A model generated the notes under the pieces. That model saw only the letters and a program-made list of their open reading frames with translations. It ran no database searches and was not told the origin of the DNA. From contig NC_066314.1 of assembly GCF_022539315.1 (NCBI RefSeq), positions 57,831,543 through 57,895,542 on the forward strand: 64,000 bases of DNA, in the 5' to 3' direction. How positions within the stretch are numbered: position 1 is the first letter of the stretch; each line of letters opens with the position of its first letter. Positions 11,701-24,800 of the stretch are shown one piece after another. The stretch comes from Serinus canaria. Taxonomy: Eukaryota; Chordata; Aves; Passeriformes; Fringillidae. The position numbers were made by a program, and so were the translations under genes.

Positions 11701-14059
11701 TTAAAAGTGTTCCTTAATAGCAGAGCTTTAGTCTTAATGTTGGAATTTCCTATTTCCTAATTTTCCTCAGCATTTGCTAACCTCCAGCTCTGGTCCCTAG
11801 CTTGCTTCTCTTTGCTCAAATAGAGCAAAGGAGCTGCAGTAACTCACGACTCCTGCCTGGCCAAGGACTTTTCCACAGCACCATCCAGATGCATTATAGC
11901 CAGCACTTTGCTGGCTTTTTGCTATTTTCATTTATTTTTTGCTATTATTGCCAAACCCTTAGCCATCACCTTTGGCAGCTCCAGTCCTCGGGGTGCCACA
12001 GGGGTGCCACCTGTGCAGAAATCCCCAGGGGCCAAAATGCCTCTACAAGCCATGAGAAAAGGAACAACATTGCTTTAAGGACTACATTAAAATGTTTTGG
12101 AGTTCTTATTGCAGTTGGCCATTGGACTAAATAGCCATAAGGAACTCCCTTCAGTGACACAAGCATGGTTCCCATGAGGGACTGTTCTCCTTGGTGGTTA
12201 GTCCTTCAATTGTGTATTCTGTCTGGCAATATACTTAACAAGAACAGAGTCATGTTTCATGCATCTCTTTCTAGCAGTGATTGGGAAGCACCTTGAAGCT
12301 GATTATCATTATTAAGCTTGCCAATGCCAGCAAGCAGTTTGCTAACACTTCCCAGACCAGACAGCAATGACCCTTTGTTCCATGTTAAGCCTATCAGAGC
12401 TGTGGCAGTGGGTCCATCTTTATCAAAAATGTGCTCATTTCTTGATTGAAATTCCTTAGATCTTTCTGAAGTCAGATGGGAATGTGTCTGAAATGTCAGT
12501 CTCTCTTACTGAAGTCTACGCAAAGCAATGATTGCAACAAAGCAAGTATCCTATAGGATGTATAGTGCCTTCCATAGTCCAGTCTCTCATATGCATGCAA
12601 AGATGTGTTTGCATAACTTTTATTATTTATGCTCTAGACTTCATCAGTTTTCCATATTGAAATGTGATGATTTCATATTCACTCAGTGGTAGCATATGCT
12701 GATCATTCTGAAAAATAGTAATCATTTTTCTACGGTTCTTATTCCATACAGCCATTGTTCCATCATTTCCATCTTTGCAGTGGATGAAAACATGCCCACT
12801 GGTGTCATTCTAAGATGACAGTCTGCTACTAGGGCCTCACTAGCAGCATAAAGCATATGTTTAAAGAATTAATTTAATAAAGAAATAGGAATTCAGTGGC
12901 AGGAAATAGCATTATAAACTTTAGAACACCAGGAGCATAATTAGTACTGTGGCATAATGATGAAAGAAGGCAATAAAATAATTTTACTTCACTCTGTAAT
13001 TCTTAAAGCACTGAAAATTAGCTTGTCAGCAGGGAAGGGTTGGTTTCTTTTCTTTCAATTTCATCTGCATGCTGTCTTAATGTTATTTCATCTTTAAAAG
13101 AACACAGAACACAGTGACTACTATACAAAAGAATTTTGAAGTCACACGAATGAATGTATTTTTTCAGGCTGAGAATCTCACATTTAGGAGAGTTTTTAGT
13201 GTCTGGACAATTACTGGTTCTGTGGTCTCAGGAAAAATCACAGGATGTGACCATTTGATCTGTCATCTCTGCCAGCCATGCAGGCTGAGAAGGGTGGAAA
13301 TAATAGCATCTCTGTACCAGCCTTATCCAAAGCACGGAGAGATCACACTGGGGGCCATTTGACAAATTCAAAGAGATGAGAAGAATCAACATGCCTGATA
13401 TTTTAAATTTAGTGGAAAACAAAATATCTTATAGTATATCTTATAAAGTAATTGTGGATAAATGATGTAAAGGAGTAGAACACTAGAAAAGTTAGAGTAA
13501 AAACAGAAACAAAATATCAAAGGACACCAAGTTCCATCTCCACTTTCTGCGGATGCCCATGTCAAAACATCCCCTGCACTACTTGTTATTTCTACCCTGA
13601 ATCAGAAAGCCATTATTTATGTGCTGGTCAGAGAGGTCATTGTGCCACAGGTGTGGAAAGATGACTGAAGACCCCTTGAAGAGAGGACTGGGGGTACAAT
13701 TGGAGGAAACAGACGAGTCAAATCACATCCTAACAGAGGTGTAGTATATGATATAGATAATTCATGCTATATAAGTGTATAAAATTTTATAAAGGTCCAA
13801 CATATGCTTCTGACTACCATAAGCCGAAGGCAGAGTTCTTTTCTATTCAAACAGTTCCTGAAAATCGTCCAGATAAAATCAGGTTTTCTACTGCTCTGGC
13901 CGAGAAGTCTATGCAAGTATTTCCCGGACATCTTCAGACAGCATCCAGTGAATGGGACCTTCTTGGGCAATAAGTACCAATTTCCCAGGAATGCCAGAGC
14001 TCACAAGAGCCTGCACCTGGAGAGATTGCATCAAAACCAGTGGCATCCCTGTTACACGT
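5701..14059. other. Long gene-free stretch
   Basis: About 8.4 kb without a defensible exon, RNA gene or recognisable transposon. Open frames such as 8585-9067 and 11802-12134 lack coding bias, known domains and splice context. A small CpG-bearing patch at 10960-10990 inside AT-rich DNA could be conserved. The rest looks like aged neutral sequence. Confidence 0.55.
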
Positions 14060-14400
14060 GAAAGAAGGCTACCCCTGAAAGCTCAGACAAGCAATTTGGA
14101 CTTCTGGACTAACTTTTGTATATGTTTGAATCTGTATAGTCCCAGTTATACATACGAAGAGACATACAGTAGTCTGCTGTCATTTCTGCCTCAGGCAGAA
14201 TAAATGGTATATATGCTGGCTGTGAGAGGCAATCGGGGTGAACTGCCTCGGAGACGCTGACACTCTGTCAGATGAATCCAGGGTTCACCCAGCGCCGACT
14301 CATGGGGTTGACACTGTCTTAGCTGTGGTGGTTTTTTCGCAATTCTATTTTTGTTGTCGATGTAATAAATTTTTATAAATTTTTTTTATAAAATTGGCTA
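14060..14400 (+). mobile_element. ERV LTR, 3' portion (R-U5), avian family
   Basis: A TATA-like stretch (GGTATATATGC, about 14207-14217) is followed by a CpG-bearing R region at about 14220-14330. In it GGGGTGAAC and GTTCACCC can pair. A polyadenylation signal (GTAATAAATTTT) follows near 14362-14373, then a T-rich U5 ending near 14400. The order and text match, from memory, a songbird ERV LTR. The 5' limit is unresolved; U3 could reach back to about 13.8 kb, where the sequence also carries unusual CpGs. There is no obvious second LTR, primer-binding site or internal gene. Confidence 0.55.
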
Positions 14401-17400
14401 CCAATCTGATCATTTACAACAGAGGTGATAACAGTACAGAAATTAAAAGGTACAATACAGTGGCTGCTCCCTGGATGGAATGGGGCTGGCATGCTCAGAG
14501 ACCTATTCCAGATTGACTCTCCAAACTCACAATCTGCAACTGTGAGCACCTGCTGAGGGGGATGGGATGGAGGGTGGAGCAGTGTGGAGAAGCTGCGGCC
14601 AGGCACTGTTGAAATCTTTGAAGGGAGGGGAACTCTATGGTGAAATCAGTCTCCTTGGATGAACTTGGTTCATGATATAACTGTCATTTTAACACACACC
14701 TCCATCCCAAAGGTACAACCACTCCGCACTGGGCACATGCTCTATATTTTTTTTAACTGTGTCTTTTAATGCAAAGCAAGAGAATTTTACACCAATCAAT
14801 AACAAAGGTATGTATGACTTGAGTCACTCAAGCTCCACCTATACATAAAGAAATGGTATAGGCTGAGCATGAGGGAAACTTAGGTATCAGTACTGAACTT
14901 GATTAATATCCATTTTACTGTTGGATATTTATTTCCTGTTGACTGTATTTATAATATAACTATGATACCAAACTGAAACAGGATGATATCCTATTCTGGA
15001 TGCAATCTGATTATCTGCTTTTCATTTACCTTTATCTTCAACAGGGGACTGGAATTCAGATTTCTTTAGAAAGAGAGCAGTCAGTTTGAGTTTCCATACA
15101 TAGTCAGTTTGCTGCTTTTTTATTAAAACCAAATTTAGATTGAACTAAACACTTCTCTGAAATTATTTATCTGACATGGAAAACTTCAGAATACTAAATC
15201 ACCAATGGTCTCATTTTATATTAATAAATGTAGGCAGATGTATTGGCATCTTATAGATTCATGTCTCTGTGATATAAAAACACAGAGAAAAAAGGCAAGA
15301 CCTGACAGAGCTCTAAGTTTAATGGAGACAAGCTTGGTCAAGAAAAGGGACTTGAGTTCTCTTATGAGAAAGAGGGACAGGAATTATAGGCCTAGAAGAT
15401 AGGATTTGGTAATGGGATTTAAGGCAACTCAGAAAGCCATTTAGTCTCTTCCAGATGGCAAAGGCAGCATGGGAGAAGGAGCTCAGTGCCAACAATGGCA
15501 AAACAAGCAGGGGAAACACAATATTTAAACATTTTTTCCTGAATTCTTTAAAAAGCCTCAATTCAAAAAGTGCAAGGGTTGCAAAGGTGTGTTCCCGAGG
15601 ATAGGTAATGCCTGATTTAATGTTTCCCAGACAAATTAAATGTGTAACTCTTACATGCACTGTAAAATCTTTAATTACAGGATAACATGCAGCTTTTTAC
15701 ATAGCACCTTTAGCCTTTCTGTGCACATGGATGGCATACCATTAATGAGCAGTGATTCATTAGCCTGTTTTGTCCTCATTGCTAACTGCATGGCCTCATG
15801 CCTCATTTACTACATCCTATTCAAACTCTGGCCTGAATACACAATTAGTAACATTCTCATAGGATCACCCATGTAATTTATTGCTATACTACTTATTGCT
15901 TCACCAACATTAAGTAATATCTCTAACCTCCTTGTAAGATCAGGTAATTTTTCTTATTTTTATGTTTTAGAATAGTGTGAGATGATGAAAGTCTGTTTTG
16001 GGTTTTTTGGTTTTTTTTTGGGAAAGCCCACATTTGTCTGAGGTGGATTCCTATGTGGGTCTCGTCTAGAAGAAATCACCCTTCACCATTTCCTTTTTCC
16101 ATCCCTATGTGAAGCTGGAACCCTTTCCTCTTCAGGAATACCATGTCATTTGGCATGACAGTGAATCTCTACCTTTGATTATTTGGGGGCAAGTCTATCC
16201 CACTGGGCCATCTGCAGCCTGAGCTCTGACTAGGCATTTCCTTGGGCAGCAGGGTGAGAAAGTGAGCATCCACCTTTCCAAACTGTGAAAAGTGCCTATT
16301 ATATGACTGGCTCTTAGCAAGTATTAAAATGAACACTATGTGGGTTATGTTAGAAAGTTAAGCTGTATTCATCTCTTTTAAGCAGTGTGGTAAATATAGT
16401 TTTTAGGCTATAGCATAATATTAAAATAGAAACCACATGATGTAAGATAATTTTTGTAACTAGCTCAAGAAATGGATAAAATAATCAAGAAATTCTTCGC
16501 ACAGAGATAACAGCAACAAGACACCAAGACATCAAGAGAAGAATTAATGCCTCCTTATCAGGAAAAGCCAGACTTTGTGGGAACCAAGGCAATTGATTTA
16601 CAAAATGAGGGGGAAAGTTGACAATAAACTGAAAAATCCCTAGTTTGAAAGGAATGTTTGCATCATGTATGAGATATATGAATATGCATCAGGCTATTGC
16701 TTTTAAGGGTTAATCCTTTGTTAGCAGAATGTGTTTCCATGGCAGAGTGCCGGTCACCCGGAGGTCTGTAATTCTTTGATTTTATTGTCCTTTATTGTCT
16801 AACTCTGATTGTCCAAATTCTTACTGCTCTAACTTTTATTACTATTTTTATAACTATTTTATTACTATTAAACTTTAAAAATTTTAAAACAGGTGATTGG
16901 CATTTTTCACACAAACACACTGTTTGAGGAGAGAAGACTACTGTGCAACCAGAGTCAGAGCACAGGTATACTGAGCTTCTTTTATCATGATCCTGCAGAT
17001 TCACGTGAGCCACCTCTACTTTTAGAAGTTGATATTTCACTGCTCCCTGTGAAGTTGAAACAAGCCAGAGTTGCTGCCATAACCAGCAGGAAATTTTTCC
17101 AATAGAAAATAATATCAAGCACATTTCTCAATCCTCTGCCTTCCCAGACCCATCAGACACCAAGTTTAGTAAAAGAGCTGCAAACAACTCTGTGATGAGC
17201 TTCAGTAGAAATATCAGCCTTGGTATGACTAGAGCAAAAGTAGAAACCTGAGGATGTGAGAGAACAGGAAGAAGCAAGAAAAAGGGATGAAAGAAAAGCA
17301 TGTGTTAACGGCAGCTAAATTAGTAGATCATAAAGTCTCTCTCACAGCCATCTGCAGTTTCTATTTATAGAAACATCCAAATTGAGAAAAACAAAGGACA

Positions 17401-19679
17401 ACCTAAATACAACAGCCTACACCCAGAAAGAGACAAAAGAACAATGAGTTAATCAGCAGTTTTACCTAGGGACTCGCAGAGGTGGGGCAAAGGAGGGACA
17501 AATGATTCACAGTCACTGACAACTTTTAAAAGGTGGTAAACGCGCATTCAGAAGCCAACCACAGGGCTGCCATTAAGAAGAACACCCAGAAGACACCATG
17601 AAAATGAAATAACTAGCTTCCCTAATTCTTTGTGGCCACAAATATTTTTGGACAGACCAGGTGCAGACACACCTTCAAGCTTCCCAATAGGAAAGAATGA
17701 GTAAAACGATGAGAAGAATGCTTGTGTCTGAGTGATACCTGGTTTGCACAAAATAAAATTACTTTTCTTTCTTATAGAGCCTCTTGTCAAGGGTTGCTCC
17801 ATTAGTTAAGATTTACAGAACACTTCTACATGTTGGATGCCTTTCCACAGCTCCCCTCCCACCAAGTGAAGCTTCAATGTGCAAATCAGCTGCTGGCTAA
17901 GCAGCAGCATTCACAAGTGTGATTTCCTTGAAAAAATCATGTTTGATTTGAGCCCCAGTTTGGATCATGGAGAAGAATCAGCACACGGTGAAGGGTTTTG
18001 GGTGGGCATGGGTGTATGTCTCTGGCTCTTGTGTAGGGACACAGCTGCAAGCCAGCATCTGTGCATTGCTCAAGGAATGCTACACAGTTTTCAAAATATG
18101 ATCTCAGCCATCCAGCATCTCTCCCTGTCCCTTTATTTGGTCCTCTGTAATCACTGATAAGCTGTGTCGGTTGTCTCTACTTCTCAGAAAGATGACATCC
18201 ATCTCCACTCCCAGATGCCTGCGAAGTTTAGGTCATCAATCCACTGAGGCACCAGCTAAACCTCTTAGGTTGGGGAGGGGATTCTAAATGCTACAGCCTC
18301 CAGAGTCTTTACAAATAGTTGCTCCTCTCTCGCCTGTTAATGACCTTGCAAACTCCTGTCCCATGTAACTACAGACACATCTTTAAATGTTTTACAAGGT
18401 TGTGGTAGACACCCATTCATCATTTATGGTCGAGAACTAAAACATTTTGAAAGTAACTGTAACACTAGAAAGCGTTAACAACTGTCATTCACATTGAGAA
18501 TTTCTTGTGTGTTATAAGAAAGTGGTAACATCAGCATAAGTAGCATTTTAATATTCAAAGCACTTTTAACAAGAAGCAATCCATATAGGATCATTGTAAC
18601 AGAGGTAGGCATTGAAAAGAGATTCAAACTATTTCATTTTCACACAGCACTGCAAATAAAAGCCTAGGTTACAGCTTTATGCCATCAGGGTTGAAAACTC
18701 TCCTTACATGTGAATAAGTAGTACATACTGTAGTAGTATTTTCCTGTACACCATACTCTGCCCTCCTTACAGGTAAACTTTTAGTTTGGGCTCCGTTAAA
18801 TTACTGCAGAACAGGCTACAATCAGATGCAGCAACCTGATTATTGCCAGGCAAAATAAACTGCTTCACTGCATGGCTAGCTTCAAATATAATACTTGGTC
18901 ACAATCAACATTCCCAGAGAATTAGATTATTTTCTATATCTAAAAGCTAATCCTTTATCATAAAACAGGTCCATGCCATCGTAAGTGAATAGAAAATAAC
19001 AGTAAAATAAATAACAAAGGACTTGTTGGTTTCCTCTGCTTCACTTGAGCAGTGCAAGGGGATGCCAATGAGAATGATAATCCCGGCCAAAGACATTACA
19101 CAGTACAGCTGTAGCATTTGTCTAACAGTCTGAGAACACACTTGTCCAGTATGCCTAACACTCCTTAAATATTTTCTGTGGTGGCTAACAGTTGGCCTGG
19201 AGGCCTCACAGTTATAAATAATCCTAACTATTATTATATAACTAACATATAACAAATTACATAACTAGTAGTTATATAACTCAACCATTCTAGGCCACTG
19301 GGAATGAGGGCAACTATTGGCCAGTTAGCTGGGAGGCAGCTAGTTCAGCCAATCAAGACTAATCACACAGACTTTCGGTTACTATTTAAATGGAACTGAA
19401 CTCAGTAAAAATTGGCTATTGCTACATGAATTTTGTGTGTCATGTCACGCCTTTCTCTACTGTGACAATATTCCAGCCCAATTAAGTCCCTCATCTGGTT
19501 CATTGCACAAATAGCTGCTGGCACAGAGGGTGGAAAAGAGCAGCAGAAAATTGTGAGGCAAAATACTGAAGGGTAAAATGCTTCTTGTGCCCTCACCACT
19601 GGTAGTCAAAGAAGGCTGAAGCTACACAATGCAAACACTCTCATGGAGCTCATCCTCATGTCCTTTAAGAGCATGGTAA
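14401..19679. other. Gene-free stretch
   Basis: No exon or recognised transposon. It holds a T/G homopolymer tract at 15995-16020, a TAAT-rich block at 15660-15960 that might be conserved regulatory DNA, a TGAGTCA site inside the palindrome CTTGAGTCACTCAAG near 14820, and an AT-palindromic patch at 19210-19285. Confidence 0.55.
15995..16020. repeat. T/G homopolymer tract
   Basis: Runs of T broken by GGG or GG. The same style of T/G tract recurs at 57421-57473, and in complement as the A/C tracts at 52.5 and 63.1 kb. Confidence 0.8.
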
Positions 19680-19775
19680 CCTAGTTTAGTGGTGGATTTG
19701 GCAGTGTTAGGTTTATGGCTGGACTTGATAATCTTAAAGGTCTTTTCCAATGTAAACAATTTGACAAGTTTGTGA
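19680..19775 (+). mobile_element. CR1 LINE, 3' end fragment
   Basis: The text 'agtggtggatttggcagtgttaggtttatggctggacttgataatcttaaaggtcttttccaa' is the sense-strand end of an avian CR1, immediately before its octamer tail. The tail itself is degenerate (AATTTGACAAGTTTGTGATC). Only the last 100 bases are present, so the copy was heavily 5'-truncated. It faces the minus-strand CR1 at 20342-20690, tail to tail, 570 bases away. Confidence 0.85.
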
Positions 19776-20341
19776 TCTTTTCATGATCTCTGTGGTGTCC
19801 TTCCTCAAGGTCACTAGGATGCTATATTTTAGAACTAAGCACTGAGAGGCCCGTGGCAGTACATTCAGGAGAAAGTCCAATCTTATGAAATGGTCAATAA
19901 AGTGTAAACACTAGGTGAGACAGCTGATCAAATAGTAAATCCACATGTATTTAACAACAATTTATCTATAATGAGATAAAATAATACAGGAACAGCTTTA
20001 GAGCAGTAAATTAACACAACATAGCCATCAACTAGCTTCTGTGTATGATAAATGCATACAAATCCCCAAACCTGCTCCTGATATTCAGACTTGAAGTGAA
20101 AAAGTCAGAGCTGTTTTTTTTCCAATCCTGCATGTGGTTATAGTAACAATGACTTCAAAATGGATCTTTGTCTGACCAGGTGTTGTGAAATGGTGGCTAT
20201 CATTGTCCTTGACAGAACTGTGGTCTGGCTGCAAGAGAGGGAATTATCCTCTTTGATTCCAAAACCATATGAAACCCAGTTGATGTTTTTTTGAGAGTTT
20301 GGAGACTCACCAACGTGACAGGTCCTGGCAAAGTTTAATTG

Positions 20342-20690
20342 ACTCTTAGAATAATTTAGGTTGAAAAGGCCTCTAGGATCATCAAATCCAATTCTTAACC
20401 TAACACTGCCAAGTTCACCAATAAACCATGTCCCTAAGTGCCAGGTCTACACATCTACTAAATACCTCCAAGGATGGTTATTCTCTGCTTTCACCTGAGC
20501 AGTCTTTCCAGCACTTGTCAACCCTTCTGGTGAAGAACATTTTTCCTAATATTCAATCTAAACCTCCCCTGTTGCAACTTTGGGTCTTTTCCTCTTTTCA
20601 CTTGGCCTCTTTACCTGGGGGAAAAGGCCTACCTCCAAATCACTTAAATTTCCTTTCAGGTGTTTGGAGAGAACAATAAGGTCAGGTTTT
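20342..20690 (-). mobile_element. CR1 LINE, 3' UTR fragment
   Basis: About 350 bases of CR1 3' region are present in inverse orientation. The 3' terminus is near 20342 ('ttagaataatttaggttgaaaagg'). Next come the typical inverted phrases 'tctaggatcatcaaatcca', 'ctaaataccTCCAAGGATGG' and 'gaagaacatttttcctaatattcaatctaaacctcccc', and the copy fades out near 20690. It is 5'-truncated and outside ORF2, so it encodes nothing. The 83-codon frame over it is an artefact. Confidence 0.9.
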
Positions 20691-21236
20691 TTGGCTAACA
20701 CACCTCATGCCTCAGTATATTGGGAGCTGTGTCCTTAGTTCAAAGGAAGACTAAGAGGTGGGGCAGGAGGGACAGGAAGAGATAAAGGACCATTACCCAG
20801 CCATTATCACCTGCAGATTGCTGTCTCCAGCAGCCATTGTCTTGGCATGGTGATTGTCTGGCAGTTTAGTCAGAATCTGCCAAGTCATGGAAATGGCACA
20901 GACAAAACTTCCATGCTGGAAGGTATAAAAATGTGTGTTTAAGCAAAAAAGGTTTGGAAGCTGATTCAAGAGCAGTTGCACTGGGGCTGCTGTGGGGGGA
21001 TTGTTCCTGGTGTAATAGCAGGGATACCTGTGCAGTGACAGAGTAGGAAGGATGAGCATCTCCCCTCCCAGTTAAGTAACTGTTCTGCACATTGGTTCAT
21101 GAGTTGAGTTACAAGTTACAAGCTGTCAATTACAAGTTATAAATTAGAAACCTCATGACTAATGATGAATTAGTGAATTCACATGGCAGACCACTCTGTG
21201 CAAAGGCAATTGAGCCCTTGTTTGTTGTGTTTCTTC
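20691..21236. other. Intergenic spacer between CR1 and solo LTR
   Basis: No gene or recognised repeat. Minus-strand frames at 20793-21090 show no known domain. Confidence 0.5.
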
Positions 21237-21241
21237 CTTTC
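21237..21241. repeat. Target-site duplication, left copy (CTTTC)
   Basis: Identical to 21888-21892 and directly abutting the first base of the LTR at 21242. Confidence 0.85.
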
Positions 21242-21887
21242 TGTCCTGGATTGCCAAGCAAATTGTATTCTATTTGCCATCTGTATGGCAGTTGTCTTCT
21301 GTTAAGTGGGCAGTTTTTCCTTATCTCTTCCACAACCAATCCTCCCTCCAGAGAGGGAGAGACATCTGCTGATAACAGGCTATTGAATGTCACTGCATGG
21401 CTGATAAGAACTGCAGCATCCCATTGTAAGATGCTCTGCCCAGAGGGAAGAGCCAAGCATTCTACCCAGACATGCTCTTTGAAGTCTTCAACACCAGCAT
21501 GGCTTCTCCACTGGATTTCCCAGAGGAACAGCTGCCCCTTCCACTGGATCTTCAGAGGAAGACTCCACCCTTCTACAGGATCACTGCTCCAACAGAACCA
21601 CAATTGACACTCCAGGAGGACTGCACCGCAATTCCAATTGGACTGCTACCAGCACCCTGACAGGGTGTCAGGTTGTGTTCTGACTCTGTCAGTATTGTTT
21701 TAGTTTACTGCATTGTTTATTTTATTTTCTTCCCTAATAAAGAACTGTTATTCCTGCTCCCATATTTTTGCCTGAGAGCCCCTTAATTTAAAATTTATAG
21801 CAGTTTGGAGGGAGGGGGTTTACATTTTCCATTTGAGGGGAGGCTCCTGCCTTCTTTAGCAGACACCTGTCTTTCCAAACCAAAACA
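21242..21887 (+). mobile_element. Solo LTR of an endogenous retrovirus, complete, with target duplication
   Basis: The 646-bp LTR begins TGTCCTGG and ends CCAAAACA. It is bounded on both sides by the same 5 bases, CTTTC (21237-21241 and 21888-21892), an intact target-site duplication. The 5-bp length fits ERV-L type and several other retroviral integrases. A polyadenylation signal AATAAA lies at 21736-21741, followed by GAACTGTTATTCCTGCTCC and a G-rich U5, giving plus orientation. The text matches, from memory, an abundant songbird LTR family. No TATAAA remains at the place expected upstream. No internal retroviral sequence is left, so two LTRs recombined to one. The 157- and 150-codon frames on opposite strands within it are not genes. 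Confidence 0.92.
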
Positions 21888-21892
21888 CTTTC
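21888..21892. repeat. Target-site duplication, right copy (CTTTC)
   Basis: Identical to 21237-21241 and directly following the last base of the LTR at 21887. Confidence 0.85.
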
Positions 21893-24800
21893 TTTCTCAA
21901 TGAGCTTATAAAACAAAGCTTAATTTACAGAGTACATTGCCCTATAAATCTGAAATACCCAAACAGACTATGACAGCTGTCCTCAAAAGTTAATTTGATT
22001 TCAATATGACTTGGTCTATTACAGCACAGAAGAGTCAATGAAAATTTGAATTAATTAACTTCAACTTATTGTGAAAAAGTAAATAATTACAGAAACCCCA
22101 ATAGCTGAAGCCTGATATGCATGAAAGTTTGCCCACAGCTATACAGACAGGTGAGCCTGGGAAGCCATATTCACTATTTTGGTCACCTAAGATACCCCTG
22201 CAACCAGAAAGATGCACACATTCATTATTTTCATTACAGTAAATACCCTTGAAACCAAAGAATTACAGACCCCAAACAAACTTATTTTAAAACCAGACTG
22301 GACTAGATATTTTGTTTTCTACTGCACATCTGCCATCAAATATAATAATTCTGTAATATAATAATTTCTGGTCTAAGTTTCACTATATGGTTTCCTATGT
22401 GACATTAGCAAACTTCTATCATGTTTTCCTAGAGACATCAAAACTTATACAGCACAGCTGCTTGTGGAGATTTTGTATTTAATTATATCACTTTGTGCTT
22501 TATACAATTAGACTAGGGTGAGCCATCTCGATTAACCTCTTCCCCTGCCTTTTGTCTGTAACTGCTTCCCTTATGATCACAATAATTATCATTGCAACAC
22601 ACTGGGCGCACTTTTTAAAGGAGACTCAGTTCTTCATCTGTGATTTGTTTACAAGCATGGTCTCAGGCCATGCATTTGTAGAATATTGTATGGTCTTTCT
22701 CCTGGAATATAGTCTGCAAGTATTACTAATTCTCTGTAAAATGCTTGAGAAAAATACCCTGAGTTTGAGCTAATTCAGTGAATTTTTCTGACAGTAATAA
22801 AAGGGGAGGAAACAGAATTGGGATTTGTCCCACTAGTACTCTGTCATGGAACAGAATTCTCCTACACTAAGCAGTCCCTGAGAGCTACCAGAGAAGGTTC
22901 AGATGCCAGGATAGGATGCTTTTCCTTTTAATGCTGCATCTGTATCCCTGGTGGTTTATGACATTCCTTGTGACAGTTCTCAGCAGTGGACCAACACAGC
23001 AGGTGCTGTGTTGCCAGAGGAAAAAAAGATTCTGGCCCTCAAAGCTTCCTGTATCCCTAAGCAATGCAGGCAGGGTAAGAGGGAAACCCTGGCCAGGCAC
23101 ACCAGTGCCGGGACCTACAGCCATGGATGGATCTGTGGCTGGAGCGCTGGTGGTCTGCTGTGCTCCCAGTCTGCCTTGGGGTGGAAGAGGAGTATTGTCA
23201 GGGCTGCTGAAGTGATACAGCCAAAGTGGCAGCCAATTGGTACTGGGAGCTGTGGCACAGAGGTAAACCAGGCAGTGGTTTAAAGGAGGCACTGGGGATG
23301 GCAACCCCACTGCTTGCAGACACCCTGCCTGCACGCACGTGAATGGAGCTGAAGAAATGTGGCAAGAAAAAACTAAACAGAAGGTCTGTCACATGACTTG
23401 CAATAGTGAATATCTGGTTGTATAATCCCACCCCAGTTCTGTTTCTGGTGGGCAGCAGAAGCAAATAGTCATTGATAGGGTAAGGCAGACATGAACAGAT
23501 ACTGAAGAGGGAGCAGAAACAGCTCCCTGTCTAGAGCTGCTAATAACCTTTACCTTAATAACCTTTACCCTGGATGGACAAGAAGCAAACTGTGCAAATT
23601 CACACCCACAAACATAAATGTGTATATTACCATTATAGCTCTTAAGATGCTCCACCTCTGGAAGCAATTTGTTGTTGTGTAGACTCTTGTTTAAAACAAG
23701 CAGAAGGGACAACCCAAATGCAACCTGCTGACCATGGATGCCCGCTCCTGGTTAGATAGGATGTGCCATGCCATGCTCCTGGAGCAGCACAGTGATGAGA
23801 CCTACACATTTCCCAGCCCCACCACAGGAGAGGCTGGCCAACACTTGTCTTACACTTCTCATGTTGTATTTCCTGCTCCACAGGAAATCATACAAAATCT
23901 TCCCTAATTTAGCAGCATCTTTATTGAGGTTCTGCTACTAAATAGCCTATCTGGCAAAGTATGGCTATTTTTGTCTGTTCAAAACAGCAAGTCAACAGCA
24001 AATGTTACCTTCTTGTACAAAAAACTCACTCAGTTGGTATCTCTAGCTCTGAGTTTCTATGTTTTCATTTAGGCTGGAATATTCTTTATCTGTTGCAGCT
24101 TTTAACATTATATTCTCCCCTGTAAGTACCTTACATACCCCTAGCAGCCAAAAATTAAAGGATGCATTTCCCAAATAGGTGTCAAGCTTTGAGCATCTGT
24201 TGAGACTGACCCCATTCCACGCCAGAGAAAATTAGTCCCAATTTATGTTCTTTGAGAAAAGTCTCACGTCACCATAAAATCCCAGAGCAATTTGTTTAAT
24301 AACTGTCTACTATATCCAACATGTATTACTGGCAGTCTTACCCTCAAAGAAAGAGGATTCTGAAATGTGTAGTAGGAGAGCCACATATCCCTGGCAACAC
24401 AAACCCCCTGCCATAAACTCAGCTGGGACCCCTTACTCTGTGGTGGGTCTCTGTCACCTCAGGGGCCAGAATTTACTGACCTGTGAAAGCCCAAGCCATG
24501 GTTCCACCTGATTTCAGCTCTAATCTGCATGCACTCCTTGTCAAAATCTTAGTTTCCAAAATTGCCTGCTGCCCAAAGCATTTTCAAATTTCATGTAATC
24601 CTCAGTAATTCATGTCAAACATTGGTCAGGGCACTGTTTTGATCCTTCTAACCAAAAGAGAGGCACAATTCATACCAGCATCCCTGGCTGTAGGGAGGAG
24701 AACTCACTGCCATTCCCATGAAAGCCCCCCAGCATCCAGCTGGCATTTTCCCTGCCTCCTGCAGACTTGTAATTACACTCCTGCCTCCCTACTTACATTG

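Noticed and set aside
13764..14061. Three overlapping short frames considered as exon or env remnant
   Set aside because: No retroviral or cellular motif recognisable; probably U3 or flank of the LTR ending near 14400.
19000..19420. Possible minus-strand LTR with CCAAT-like words and TA-rich palindromes
   Set aside because: No terminal repeats, no placed polyadenylation signal and no family text I recognise.
21130..21607. Overlapping 157- and 150-codon frames on opposite strands
   Set aside because: Mostly inside the 21242-21887 solo LTR; long frames on both strands there reflect composition, not coding.
22885..23334. GC-richer segment with frames on both strands, considered as an exon
   Set aside because: No recognisable protein in any frame and no consistent splice-bounded reading frame.
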